Assembly: GCA_049472395.1 (NCBI GenBank)
Contig: JBLIRR010000008.1
Location: 149,462-213,461, forward strand
Source: JBLIRR01 sp049472395
Lineage (GTDB): Bacteria > SZUA-182 > DTGQ01 > JBLIRR01
Direction of reading: 5' to 3'
Length of the DNA stretch: 64,000 nucleotides
Shown here: piece by piece, positions 44,840-53,652 of the stretch
Position numbering within the stretch: position 1 is the first letter of the stretch
How the letters are laid out: each line of letters opens with the position of its first letter
The notes under the pieces: model-generated
Told to the model about the DNA's origin: nothing
The model's input: only the letters and a program-made list of their open reading frames with translations
Databases searched by the model: none
Translations under genes and position numbers: made by a program

Positions 44840-47584
44840 CTATGTGAGACGAAAATGAATCTCAACGATAAGAGTTGTAATATTGTTTAATCCTGTAAAA
44901 TTCCATTTTTTAATCTGATTGATAAGACATTCTCCAACTATCTTACCTACGTCATTCTTCGTAATAGATGAGGAAATAATGGTGCCATTATTGTCGATTT
45001 CAATTCTTACCTCCACGCTTCCGCCACTATTGGTACCTTGCCCACAGAAGGAGAGCGCATAAAGATTGGTTCTAATAATATCCATGATCTCATTCTTAAA
45101 TTTCTCATTACTTATTACACTAACCTTTTCAACTGATATGTTTCCTAAAGCAAGGTTTGAGGGTGGAGGAGCAACAATATCAGATTCCCACGTTGGTATT
45201 GATGGTGGAACTGTAGGAAATCCCCATATTGAGGTTGTAGGTATGAATTGGTTAATATTAGTACCGATGAGTAAGGGTGCTGCACTACTAGGCCACCATG
45301 GTTGCGTTAATAGCGGAGCACCAGGGAATCCCGTTACAGATAATAGATTACCAGGCCCCGATGGTTGTATTAATGGGAGAGCATTAGGAAATCCCCATAT
45401 TGTGCTTAATAGTGTGGATTGGTAAATGTTTCCTCCACCTGGAGGTGCAGAAAAACTAGGGCTTACTGCGTAAGTTGGTGATACGGTACTCGAAAATCCC
45501 CTTGATGACGTTGTAGATTGGGGCGGGGAAGTTCCTCCAGCTGCTGCTCCATATGTTCCTCCAGCTGTTGCTCCATATGTACCTCCATAAGTTCCTCCAT
45601 AGGCAGGGTTTCCCCAAGCACTTGCACTATACGATGAAGCAGGCTGCGATGAAGAATAACTACTGCCTGATCGAGTTGAAGAGCCTACTGCATAATCGGA
45701 AACCCCTTGTGGTAGTGGCAGGGCCTGTTTTACTGTGGTCGATTCCCCTCCTTCATTGCGGATCAGAGAATCAATAGCCACAAATGAGGTATAATCCGTG
45801 AGTAAATTATATTTTAGGCCCAGCTCCGTTATTAATTCCACCCTCTCATCACTTTTGGACAATTTATTGTAATCTCCAAGGATCATAATCCTATGGCGAG
45901 CCCATAAGTATTTTAGGGCAGAATTTTCATCCATTGGAAGAACATCTCCAACATTGAAAGCTGCTGTGTACTCTCCCTCACCTGAATATCCGTTTAATTC
46001 TATTTTTCCCCTAGGCTCCCCCCTCCATTTACCAAAGCAGATGATCGGTCTTTCTGCCAAAACATCTGGAATGTTAGGTGGTTCTATATCATATGCATCA
46101 AATTCACCAAAATTTACATCAACCTCGGTAAGGACAGGAGTGCTGATATACTGACGAAATTTTTCCCCCTGTACGGGTGCCTCGCTTTGTTTTGTAATAA
46201 TAAATGGTTCACCCATCCCTACATGTGCCATACCCTCGATAATATAACGATTAACGCTTGAGCCAATTCCAAAAGCAAATAGATTGGCCTCTCCCAGATT
46301 ATTACGTATCAGGTCGAAGACTTCCAGCTCGACAGATACATACCCATCTGTCACAATAACAATTGTTCGGGACGTTCCTTCATTTCGCGGCAAGGCCAAA
46401 GCCTTTTGAAGTGCAGGTAAAATCTGTGTACCTCCGCTTCCCTTTTTGTTGTTAATCAGGTCTAAGGCACTTTGAATATTCTCTTCTGTAGCGGGCAAAG
46501 ACTCGTTCGACATCACCTCATAACCGCTAGCGAATAGGAGCACATTAAATTTATCTTCAGGCGCAAGATTGCTTATAAGATCTGTGAGGACCCTTTTTGA
46601 TATTTCAATGGGAAAACCATACATTGAGCCGGAAACGTCAATGATAAAAATAAATTCACGGGGTGTGATATCTGCTACTCCTACCTTTTTGGGGGGTTGT
46701 ACCATGAGTAAGAAAAAATTTTCATCCTCTCCTTCATAGAGGAGTAAGCCGGACTCAATCTTCATACCCGCTAATTGGTATTTGAGGATAAAATCCCGGT
46801 TGCCCCCGTATTTTTCTTCTTCATTAAGCTCTATTATTGCAACGGATTCTCCTTCATACTGAATATCCGTCATGTGGGTATTACAACTTACATGCTGGAG
46901 GGGAAGTCCTGTTGAAAGGGTGATCTGAATGTCAAATGTATATGGCGGTGCCTCGCCTTCGTGCAAATAGGGATTTTCCACCCATCTTTCCGTAGGCTCC
47001 GCCATGGCAGCAGGTGTATCGGAATAACGGGGACCGACAACCGTCGGATAGACAAATTCATAGGTGTTGTCTGTGGGAATAAGCAATTCCGTGTAGCTCA
47101 ATTCTACCTTGATTTCATCATTAGGCATAATGTTGGCGACATTCATTTGAAAGACGTTTGGCCTTTGTTGTTCCAAAAGGGATGCGCTTTTACCCTCTTG
47201 TTTTGCTTTTTCATAGCTTTCCCGGGCTTCTTCCTTTCTTTGAATCTCCGCCACGATGGTCCGCTCGCCAATGGTCATTTTCATCCCATAAACAGCGGCC
47301 CGTGTTGAAGCAGGAAACACATAGATAGCTTCCAAAGGATATTCTCCTTCATTTTTATATACTTGAGACACCACAACATCAGCGATAACACCGGCGATAT
47401 TAACTTTTGCAGACGTAGATTTCAAAGGGAGCTGATCGATAGCCGAATCATCGCTTTTGACGAAAAAATAAGGTGACAACGTTTTATCGATATCCTCGAT
47501 AGTTTCATCAGAGAGTGCTGAGTATGCAATAAAGAAAATAGAAAATATACTAATTAATATAATTAAAAGAGATGTTCTTTTCAT
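44840..47584 (-). CDS. VIT and von Willebrand factor A domain protein with AgmX/PglI-like C-terminus
   Basis: A 914-residue exported protein. After the signal peptide comes a VIT domain (about 45-180; NEGEYPLEAIYVFPASTRAAVYGM and VFQMNVANIMPNDEI), then a vWA domain with the metal-ion motif DVSGS (Asp316) and VTDGY. A Ser/Gly/Tyr/Pro-rich region (about 620-815) links to the last 100 residues, which look like AgmX/PglI or TonB-type C-terminal domains (VEVRIEIDNNGTIISSSITK then CLINQIKKWNF). Inter-alpha-trypsin-inhibitor-like VIT/vWA proteins typically mediate adhesion or surface complexes. Here a TonB-like end suggests contact with the outer membrane or peptidoglycan. A strong terminator follows. 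Confidence 0.85.
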   Translation of the reverse strand: MKRTSLLIILISIFSIFFIAYSALSDETIEDIDKTLSPYFFVKSDDSAIDQLPLKSTSAKVNIAGVIADVVVSQVYKNEGEYPLEAIYVFPASTRAAVYGMKMTIGERTIVAEIQRKEEARESYEKAKQEGKSASLLEQQRPNVFQMNVANIMPNDEIKVELSYTELLIPTDNTYEFVYPTVVGPRYSDTPAAMAEPTERWVENPYLHEGEAPPYTFDIQITLSTGLPLQHVSCNTHMTDIQYEGESVAIIELNEEEKYGGNRDFILKYQLAGMKIESGLLLYEGEDENFFLLMVQPPKKVGVADITPREFIFIIDVSGSMYGFPIEISKRVLTDLISNLAPEDKFNVLLFASGYEVMSNESLPATEENIQSALDLINNKKGSGGTQILPALQKALALPRNEGTSRTIVIVTDGYVSVELEVFDLIRNNLGEANLFAFGIGSSVNRYIIEGMAHVGMGEPFIITKQSEAPVQGEKFRQYISTPVLTEVDVNFGEFDAYDIEPPNIPDVLAERPIICFGKWRGEPRGKIELNGYSGEGEYTAAFNVGDVLPMDENSALKYLWARHRIMILGDYNKLSKSDERVELITELGLKYNLLTDYTSFVAIDSLIRNEGGESTTVKQALPLPQGVSDYAVGSSTRSGSSYSSSQPASSYSASAWGNPAYGGTYGGTYGATAGGTYGAAAGGTSPPQSTTSSRGFSSTVSPTYAVSPSFSAPPGGGNIYQSTLLSTIWGFPNALPLIQPSGPGNLLSVTGFPGAPLLTQPWWPSSAAPLLIGTNINQFIPTTSIWGFPTVPPSIPTWESDIVAPPPSNLALGNISVEKVSVISNEKFKNEIMDIIRTNLYALSFCGQGTNSGGSVEVRIEIDNNGTIISSSITKNDVGKIVGECLINQIKKWNFTGLNNITTLIVEIHFRLT

Positions 47585-47746
47585 TATATTTCTCCTCTTT
47601 TATCTAATTTTTAATCTTATAGTCACAATCAAAAATTTTTGATGGCTACCACCCATATCTAATTCCAATAGACGTAAAAAGGATAAATTTTCCCCTTTAA
47701 AATAGAAAAAAAATAAATACCTGCCATTTTAGGTGATAAGTCCTCT

Positions 47747-48030
47747 TTGGATGCAAATTTTGCTTTCTCTAAAAAAAGCAAAACTAATTATTGTGATGGC
47801 AGTGGGCCGGGTGAAGTGGGCAGTGATAGTGATTGGGGATATTTCTATGCTCGAGAAAATCATGCGTATGAGATCTATGCCCAGGACCTCTCTGAATATG
47901 GCTATTTTAACAGGCTTACTCTCTGCAGTATAGAGGGCAGTCCCATTGTTCACAAGGGTAATCTTTTGACTGTGAATAATTATCTCGCCTTAACCTATCC
48001 GGAAGACAGCACCTATGATACAAAAACGAG
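47747..48030 (+). pseudogene. Fragment of a second caspase-like/PPC protein, opposite strand
   Basis: Reading frame with SDWGYFYARENHAYEIYAQDL followed by SEYGYFNRLTLCSIEG. It matches the PPC-like domain of the caspase-like gene (DMDWIYFYAFKDLIYEIYAQDL, then SEYGYFVQLSLYDPN), including the exact YEIYAQDLSEYGYF block. It lies on the plus strand, opposite to the intact gene, with no signal peptide and no plausible start. It is a remnant of a duplicated paralogue. Confidence 0.75.
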
Positions 48031-48076
48031 AAAAAAAGATAATAGAGAAACTATTAAATGTGCTCTTGAAATATTC

Positions 48077-49786
48077 TTAATGAATTTTCACCAGGAGCCT
48101 TTGCCCTGGATATATGACACTTCCTTGTGTGAGATTATTTATCGAGAGAAACTCATCAAGTCCCATTCCATGCATCCTGGCAATGGTGTATGCACAATCT
48201 CCCTTTTGCACACTGACCGTCTTCAAGCCGTTCGTTGAACCTGTATCTGCCAGAAAAGTTAAACTTCGCCGCTGGATAGGGATCTTGAGTCGCCTGCCAA
48301 TCGTGAGCCAATTATATCGCCTTATATTATTGGCTTTGGCTATATTCTTGATGCTCGTGCCATACTGTTTAGCAATGTGAGAAAGGGTCTCTCCTTTTCT
48401 AATACGGTGATAAACAAATTCCGGTTTAGGTGGTTGCCATGCGGGTATTGTTTCCAACTGAGCGAAAGCAATCTCTTCCTTATCGAATGGAACCTTGAGC
48501 AGGTATTCACTATCTGGTGTGACTTTATGTCTCAATTCAGGATTCATCAAGGCCAATTCCCGGGGGGAAATGCCTATTTTATGTGCCAGGTCAGAAAGCT
48601 GTACCTGCTTGTTTACGGTAATTTCCTTAAAGGCTAAAGAATTTTCAAGGGGCGGAAGTTCCAGACCGTATTTTTCCGGGTTCTCTATTAAGTGCAATGC
48701 AGCCATTAATCGAGGGACATAACGCGCAGTCTCGGATGGCAGATTCGAATAGAGGTCCCAAAAATTATCCAAATAATTAATATGTTGATCCCGAATAACC
48801 CGCAGGACTCTGCCTTCTCCGCAGTTATAGGCTGCCAGCACTGTCGTCCAGTCTCCAAATGTATGGTGAAGCTGTGTCAGGTATTCGATTGCAGCCCTGG
48901 TGGACTTTACTGGGTCCATGCGCTCGTCAATCCAGTGGTTTCGTTTAAGCCCAAACTTATAACCTGTGGATGGGATAAATTGCCATAGACCAAGGGCACG
49001 CGACCTGGAAAGGGCCCTTACTAAAAAACCACTCTCAATTAAAGGGAGCCAGGAGAGGCGCACAGGCAGGCCTGCCTTTCTTAATTCTTCAAGAATCATA
49101 GGGCGATATTTACCAGATCGTATATAACTCTCAAGGAAAAACTTCCTTTCTGGGCCGAGGAAACTTTTAATTTCTCGCTCTACAACTGGATTCATGATTA
49201 GTGGTATCTCATTGTGTTTCCCGTTGACTGTGTTCTGGCGAGAAGCATAGATCTCTACGATTCTTTTGGATATGAGAAATCTGATATCCTCTTTCTGCTG
49301 GAAGATTTCGTCGTCATTGGTCTCAATATTTATCAATACTTCATATGCCCTGTCCAGCAGCTCTATTGCCATCTCCACATTACCTTCTTTCCAACCTTCT
49401 AAGGCATCTTGACATAACACGAGGGCATCATCCAATTTATCCTGTACAGGCTCCTCTGAAATGAGCGAGCCATTCCCTCCCCAAAAGGAAGCAGTGGAGG
49501 AATCTGAAAGCAGATCCCCATGCTTATGAGTATCGATAGGAGGGAATGAATCATCAGATTCTAGTGGCTCAAAGTCACTATCCTGGCTTAAAAGTAATCT
49601 CCTTCGCTCATGTGTCGAATAATCGATTTCAAAATCTTCTAAATATAATGCGCTATCTTTTTCAAGATAATCTGCATGCTCGATTCCCCTATGCTGAGAT
49701 GGCATTATACCTGTTTGAGGGGCGCATCCAGTGGCTAAGAAAATAATGCATATTATATAAAAGAAATAAGAGAATTTGAAATTCAT
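48077..49786 (-). CDS. MltD-like lytic murein transglycosylase lipoprotein
   Basis: A 569-residue outer-membrane-anchored enzyme that cleaves peptidoglycan glycan strands. The lipobox is FLATGC. The SLT catalytic domain (about residues 215-330) contains the catalytic Glu in LPLIESGF and family motifs ALGLWQFIPSTG and AAYNCGEGRV. Two LysM repeats follow (HRIRKGETLSHIAKQYGTSI and VQKGDCAYTIARMHG), which bind peptidoglycan. The 120 residues between lipobox and SLT are acidic and helical. The ATG at 49786 follows AAGGGA at 9 bases and is preferred to the upstream ATG at 49810. No clear operon partner is seen; the neighbour upstream on this strand starts 1.3 kb away. Confidence 0.9.
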   Translation of the reverse strand: MNFKFSYFFYIICIIFLATGCAPQTGIMPSQHRGIEHADYLEKDSALYLEDFEIDYSTHERRRLLLSQDSDFEPLESDDSFPPIDTHKHGDLLSDSSTASFWGGNGSLISEEPVQDKLDDALVLCQDALEGWKEGNVEMAIELLDRAYEVLINIETNDDEIFQQKEDIRFLISKRIVEIYASRQNTVNGKHNEIPLIMNPVVEREIKSFLGPERKFFLESYIRSGKYRPMILEELRKAGLPVRLSWLPLIESGFLVRALSRSRALGLWQFIPSTGYKFGLKRNHWIDERMDPVKSTRAAIEYLTQLHHTFGDWTTVLAAYNCGEGRVLRVIRDQHINYLDNFWDLYSNLPSETARYVPRLMAALHLIENPEKYGLELPPLENSLAFKEITVNKQVQLSDLAHKIGISPRELALMNPELRHKVTPDSEYLLKVPFDKEEIAFAQLETIPAWQPPKPEFVYHRIRKGETLSHIAKQYGTSIKNIAKANNIRRYNWLTIGRRLKIPIQRRSLTFLADTGSTNGLKTVSVQKGDCAYTIARMHGMGLDEFLSINNLTQGSVIYPGQRLLVKIH

Positions 49787-49810
49787 TCCATTAGGTCCCT
49801 TCATTTTCAT

Positions 49811-50222
49811 AGTAAACTTTCTTACTATTTATATCGAAATATATCCCACAATAATTCTCTATTTATTTCTGCGCCATCATCTCATGTTGAGAGGCTAAAA
49901 TCAATTCATGATAAAGGTTTTACCGTCTTGCTTTTAGCCACCCATTAGTTAAAGGCATTACAATGTTTAGATTCTGGGAAAAAGGCTTTCAACCAAAATG
50001 AGGAATTGATCATTTGTATATTGTTAATTCCAATTGGAGCTTAAATGAGAGTGGGCAAAGTTATGAAGACTTACGGACAGATTTTATTATAAAACTTGGT
50101 ACCGGCATACCATATTATTATTGTGGTGATCTAAAAGGCAATCTTATAAATTAAATCGGCTCAAATAAAGCGTATATCCTTTAACTAAATAACGACTTTT
50201 TGCTAAAAAATCTTATATCTGT
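49811..50222. other. Intergenic region with a possible gene remnant
   Basis: A 411-base gap. A stop-free stretch at 50002-50154 reads as 50 codons without a start (for example NSNWSLNESGQSYEDLRTDF). Its composition looks coding, but no family was recognised. The first part carries the promoter side of the MltD gene. Confidence 0.4.
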
Positions 50223-51128
50223 TCATTTAGATACATCAGGAGAATCCTTCAACTCTTCCTGAAAATATTCCTTTAATAGTTTAATATCTTTTATAATATC
50301 ATATTCTAGATTTCCCCAATTATTTTTAGTCTCCTGAGAGATATTTTGCATATTGTGGTTTTGATAGATAACCAGTTGTTGGCGGAATGTTTTGAGAGAG
50401 TATAAAATATCTTTAATCTTTCTATTGTTCTGTTGATTAAAATGAATACTATTTGAAATCTGGTATTTTATAATATTTAGAATGTTTAATTCTAGTTTTT
50501 TAATAAATCCTCTCTTATCTTGATATTTAGAAGGAGTATCGGATTCAATAAACATGATAATCTCTCGAACTGCACTTAGGGCACTATTTATACACTCATA
50601 GATATGCTGAAAGGCCTCCAATTTATCATGAGGTACCTTAATGTTTTTAAATTCCTGCTCAGGTGACTTCTTAAAGACTTCTACTTCTTCGTTATATGGC
50701 TGCTGCTGAGAGGTATTTAACCTTTCGTTAGATGATAATGAGGCATTAAATCTAAAATTTAGTGGCGGAGAAGTCTCAGTTTTTTCAGCCCTAGGTTCAC
50801 AGGTAGAAGCTGTATCCATTGTTGTTCTTTGAAAGCTTACCGGTTCTTTATTATGAAAGGATTTTTCAAAAGGTTGCTGATCTCTAGGTTTGTGTGTGGC
50901 TTGAGATGTTAATGCCGAGTATGTTAAGGGGGCTTTTGTATCATTTTCGGGCATATGTTGAATGCCTTTGAAGGGAGCTAATTGTCTCTCTATATCTTGC
51001 TGCAACATTTTTTCGAAAAAAATAAACTCCTTTTGCACCAGAGGCTTCACAAATAAATTGAAAAAAACATAAAGAATCATCACATTCACTACTACAGATA
51101 AGAAAAGAGTAAGAAGAATTGTAGCCAT
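50223..51128 (-). CDS. Membrane-anchored protein of unknown function
   Basis: A 301-residue protein with one N-terminal membrane segment (LLTLFLSVVVNVMILYVFF), a Ser/Thr/Pro/Gln-rich linker of about 110 residues, and a helical C-terminal region of about 140 residues with heptad-like Leu/Ile spacing. The ATG at 51128 has AAGGA 6 bases upstream and is preferred to the ATG at 51134. It is the first gene before the regulon at 51.4 kb, transcribed away from it. No known domain was recognised; a structural or scaffolding role is possible. Confidence 0.6.
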   Translation of the reverse strand: MATILLTLFLSVVVNVMILYVFFNLFVKPLVQKEFIFFEKMLQQDIERQLAPFKGIQHMPENDTKAPLTYSALTSQATHKPRDQQPFEKSFHNKEPVSFQRTTMDTASTCEPRAEKTETSPPLNFRFNASLSSNERLNTSQQQPYNEEVEVFKKSPEQEFKNIKVPHDKLEAFQHIYECINSALSAVREIIMFIESDTPSKYQDKRGFIKKLELNILNIIKYQISNSIHFNQQNNRKIKDILYSLKTFRQQLVIYQNHNMQNISQETKNNWGNLEYDIIKDIKLLKEYFQEELKDSPDVSK

Positions 51129-51456
51129 GCACATTCCTTTTCCTGATTATACACTTTAATATTCTTTCTTCTATATTTTAATTATCGGTATATTATTATT
51201 AATTTTTCGTTTATTGTATTTCTAATGTATAAAAGTGTTATCGAGCCTTGATTTTCCATTTTTATTTTTTGCATGCCTTCCCAAACACGAATTACATCTT
51301 AATTGCTTCAGGTTTAACCAATAATAAGCTGGTCTAAGAATCAGCTATGAGGCATGTAACGTGTGCTTTTTGAATTGCTCAAGTCCACAAAGGCTTAAAT
51401 GCCAATGGATATGATGGTATTATATTGTAATGTCTGTCAGGTAGAAAGGAGCGTAT

Positions 51457-51490
51457 CGACAATTGTGTCGAACACTGACAAATTTCGACG
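51457..51490 (+). promoter_or_regulatory. Enhancer (UAS) for the NtrC-type regulator, copy 1
   Basis: Two adjacent sites: CGACAATTGTGTCG (51457-51470, arms CGACA/TGTCG), then GACAAATTTCGACG (51477-51490). The same arrangement occurs at 56523. The start of the site is 112 bases before the GG of the -24 element, a usual distance for sigma-54 enhancers. The binding partner is inferred to be the regulator at 55167. Confidence 0.75.
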
Positions 51491-51566
51491 GTATATGAAT
51501 ATACCTTGCCCTTGATGATATCCCTATTGTCCTTACTCCCATGCATGAAAAGGATAAATCTTTCCG

Positions 51567-51583
51567 TTGGCACCTCTTTTGCT
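51567..51583 (+). promoter_or_regulatory. Sigma-54 (-24/-12) promoter of the small exported protein gene
   Basis: TTGGCACCTCTTTTGCT is a near-perfect -24/-12 element with ten bases between GG and GC. The predicted start is near 51594, giving a leader of about 140 bases. It is paired with the UAS about 100 bases upstream. Confidence 0.85.
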
Positions 51584-51618
51584 CTCCCCATTTTTATAGA
51601 GAAAAAAAGCACAAAGGG

Positions 51619-51648
51619 AAAGGAGGTGATCAATATATTATGATGTGA
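51619..51648 (+). promoter_or_regulatory. Perfect Shine-Dalgarno sequence with a two-codon ORF in the leader
   Basis: AAAGGAGGTGATC (51619-51631) is fully complementary to the 3' end of 16S rRNA. It is followed after 8 bases by ATG ATG TGA (51640-51648). It lies in the predicted 140-base leader of the gene at 51733, which has its own weaker site (AGGAG). It may load ribosomes or protect the leader, or be a relic start. Confidence 0.5.
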
Positions 51649-51732
51649 AATTAAGGTAATATAAAGAAAGGTTTGGAAAGAGTTTAAATGGAATTTAAAG
51701 AAAACAGAGTAAGTAAAAAAAGGAGAATTTGA

Positions 51733-52227
51733 ATGAAGAGAAAATTATTTGTTTTAGCGGTTATTTGTGTGTGTGCTTTATCTGGAATCGCTTTTGCAGG
51801 ACAGGGCAAGGGTGTCATGGATGGAACAGGTCCACAAACGAGACTATTGGAAGGTGAACCTGTAGAAGTTTCTGGAGTTGTAGCCTCTGTCCAATCTAAC
51901 GGTGTCGTGGTTATAGACACTGGCGATGAACAATTGGTCCCTGTTTATGGATTAGGGCCTCAATGGTACTGGGAAGCCTTTGAGGTGAGCAGTCCTGAGC
52001 TGAATGATCCAATTTCTATTATAGGTCGTGAGTTGACTTTCTCAGATGGATCAAGCAAAATAGTCGCTTTTACAGTGACATTGACAGTTGATGATGACGT
52101 TGACGTAACTATTGAGCTGAGAGACTCTGAGACTGGCACGCCCTTATGGCGCCAAACGAGAGGGAAACAACAGAAACAAAAATTTCGCTACAACTGTTCC
52201 AGGGAGTTTAATGATAATCTCCTTTAA
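51733..52227 (+). CDS. Small exported protein of unknown function (sigma-54 regulon)
   Basis: A 164-residue exported protein. A signal peptide (about 1-23, ending SGIAFAGQG) precedes a beta-rich domain (about 45-115: VEVSGVVASVQSNGVVVIDTGDEQLVPVYG) resembling small OB-like periplasmic folds, then an acidic, Thr-rich part and a Gln/Lys/Arg-rich end. No catalytic motif was recognised. It has its own -24/-12 promoter, enhancer and Shine-Dalgarno site (AGGAG before ATG at 51733). It is one of two small exported proteins under the same control, with the regulatory pair between them, so it is likely to be a target of that pair. Confidence 0.7.
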   Translation: MKRKLFVLAVICVCALSGIAFAGQGKGVMDGTGPQTRLLEGEPVEVSGVVASVQSNGVVVIDTGDEQLVPVYGLGPQWYWEAFEVSSPELNDPISIIGRELTFSDGSSKIVAFTVTLTVDDDVDVTIELRDSETGTPLWRQTRGKQQKQKFRYNCSREFNDNLL

Positions 52228-52272
52228 AAAAAAGTAATAGTATGATTTAATAATATTAATTACATTATGAAC

Positions 52273-52310
52273 AAGGGCCCATCAGAGTATGGGCCCTTGC
52301 TTTGTTTTCT
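52273..52310 (+). terminator. Rho-independent terminator after the small exported protein gene
   Basis: AAGGGCCCAT (52273-52282) pairs perfectly with ATGGGCCCTT (52289-52298) around a 6-base loop, followed by GCTTTGTTTT. It ends only 9 bases before the ATG of the next gene, so transcription of that gene needs read-through or a promoter inside the terminator region. Confidence 0.88.
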
Positions 52311-52318
52311 GATAAACT

Positions 52319-53290
52319 ATGTTGCTTTTAAAAAAATTACATGTCATGGTGATAGTATTTTCCCTCATAAGCTGTGCTCTTTTTTCAAAGGCATCAGCCT
52401 TTGAGATACACGCTACTTTGTCGGGGGGCTATGAGAGTAATCCGGCCTTAGATCCTAATGATGAGGAAAGTTCGTCCCTTGCCATCTATGCCCTTGAAAT
52501 GGATAAAGTATTCTCTTTGCCCTCCTCATTTGAAGGAGATTTAGTTTTTGCAGGCTTATACAAAGATTATTTTAAGTGCGGAGATACCTTTCAAGGAAGT
52601 GCCAGTTTTGGGCTGCGTCGTTCTTTTTTTCTTCAACGGCTGATCCCATCGCTCATTTTTACATCCGAAATATGCCGTGATAAGATAAGAAGAGAAAATG
52701 AAAAGGATTCATTTGCCGTGGATTTCGGCGCTCATTATATCCCCAGTCCCCAATTGATGGTTGGCGTTTTCTCCGCCTGGACATGGGAGAATGATGCGGA
52801 CTTGAGCGACGATTCACAAGCGAGCTTCGTTGGTCGTCAGTTCCAAGGAGGGCACTCATCCACTGGAACCGGCACGGATTCTTATTCTTCATATTCCAGT
52901 GCGGATGATTATATTCATACCCTTTCATTTTCTTTAAACTTTCAGCCAACGCGCTTTTTTTATATAGATTTCATGTATAAAAATAACCGTTTTTCTTCAC
53001 AGGAGTATACATCCGACGAGTTTATTGTGAGCCCTACATTTATTGCTCCCAAGGATATTACTATTAGCATGACTGCTTCATTGGTTGAATATCTTTACCA
53101 TAAAGCCCTAGAGTCGAATTATCTGCGACCCGAGCAGGAGCGCTTCCTATCAATGACTATGGAGAAAAGTTTCGGATGGATTACCCCGTATATTTTGATT
53201 TCATGGGTGGAGGGAGACTTAGTCTCTTCCGTGGCTCAAAAATATTACCACAATGAGGTGGGAGAATGCGGAATTTCAGTGTTATTCTAA
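52319..53290 (+). CDS. Predicted outer-membrane beta-barrel protein
   Basis: A 323-residue exported protein. A signal peptide is followed by alternating polar/aromatic strands (FEIHATLSGGYESNPALDP, GDLVFAGLYKDYFK, FYIDFMYKNNRF) and it ends in the strand GECGISVLF with terminal Phe, as barrel proteins do. The 'GGYESNP' start is typical of surface-exposed barrels of this kind. There is no obvious Shine-Dalgarno before the ATG, which lies nine bases after a strong terminator. Its 3' end overlaps the next gene by 25 bases. It may be regulated with the kinase/regulator pair; the function is unknown. Confidence 0.65.
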   Translation: MLLLKKLHVMVIVFSLISCALFSKASAFEIHATLSGGYESNPALDPNDEESSSLAIYALEMDKVFSLPSSFEGDLVFAGLYKDYFKCGDTFQGSASFGLRRSFFLQRLIPSLIFTSEICRDKIRRENEKDSFAVDFGAHYIPSPQLMVGVFSAWTWENDADLSDDSQASFVGRQFQGGHSSTGTGTDSYSSYSSADDYIHTLSFSLNFQPTRFFYIDFMYKNNRFSSQEYTSDEFIVSPTFIAPKDITISMTASLVEYLYHKALESNYLRPEQERFLSMTMEKSFGWITPYILISWVEGDLVSSVAQKYYHNEVGECGISVLF

Positions 53291-53649
53291 TAATTATTGT
53301 GTGCTATACCGCTTTCCCGGCCTGGGCCGAGAAACAGGGGAAAGAGGAAGAAGTCCAGATCGCGAAAGTCATAGAAATAGACCGTGAGAAAAACAGCCTT
53401 ACTATCCAGGTAGTCGGGAAAGAGGAGATTCAGAAAATAGAAATGTCGCATGAGTGGGCATGGCCGGAGCGTCTTGAAAAAGGTTCTATAATAAAAATAT
53501 GGAGGGGAAAAATCAACGAAATGGAAAAGATAGAAGTACTTAAAGGTTCTGAGAGATTCTTTAATGATCCGACCGGTGTTCGTTCAAGACTCCGCAGAGG
53601 AGCAGGAAAGCGAAGAACGGGCGGGGCAAAGGGACATAGACGACGGTAA
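53266..53649 (+). CDS. Small exported basic protein of unknown function
   Basis: A 127-residue protein with a signal peptide (FPAWAEK), a beta-rich middle (VQIAKVIEIDREKNSLTIQV, then IIKIWRGKINEMEKIEVLKG) that may be an OB-like fold, and an Arg/Gly-rich basic tail (RSRLRRGAGKRRTGGAKGHRRR region). The gene overlaps the barrel gene by 25 bases and ends three bases before the kinase gene, so all three are probably one operon. It could act as a periplasmic input to the kinase; that is inference. Confidence 0.6.
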   Translation: MRNFSVILIIIVCYTAFPAWAEKQGKEEEVQIAKVIEIDREKNSLTIQVVGKEEIQKIEMSHEWAWPERLEKGSIIKIWRGKINEMEKIEVLKGSERFFNDPTGVRSRLRRGAGKRRTGGAKGHRRR

Positions 53650-53652
53650 CAC

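Larger units (their letters stand above)
51129..51732. other. Long regulatory region upstream of the sigma-54 regulon
   Basis: A 604-base region with no intact gene. It contains the double operator at 51457-51490, a -24/-12 promoter at 51567-51583, a perfect anti-16S Shine-Dalgarno sequence with a two-codon ORF at 51619-51648, and the real ribosome-binding site of the gene at 51733. The first 300 bases, toward the membrane protein gene, hold nothing I can name. Confidence 0.75.
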
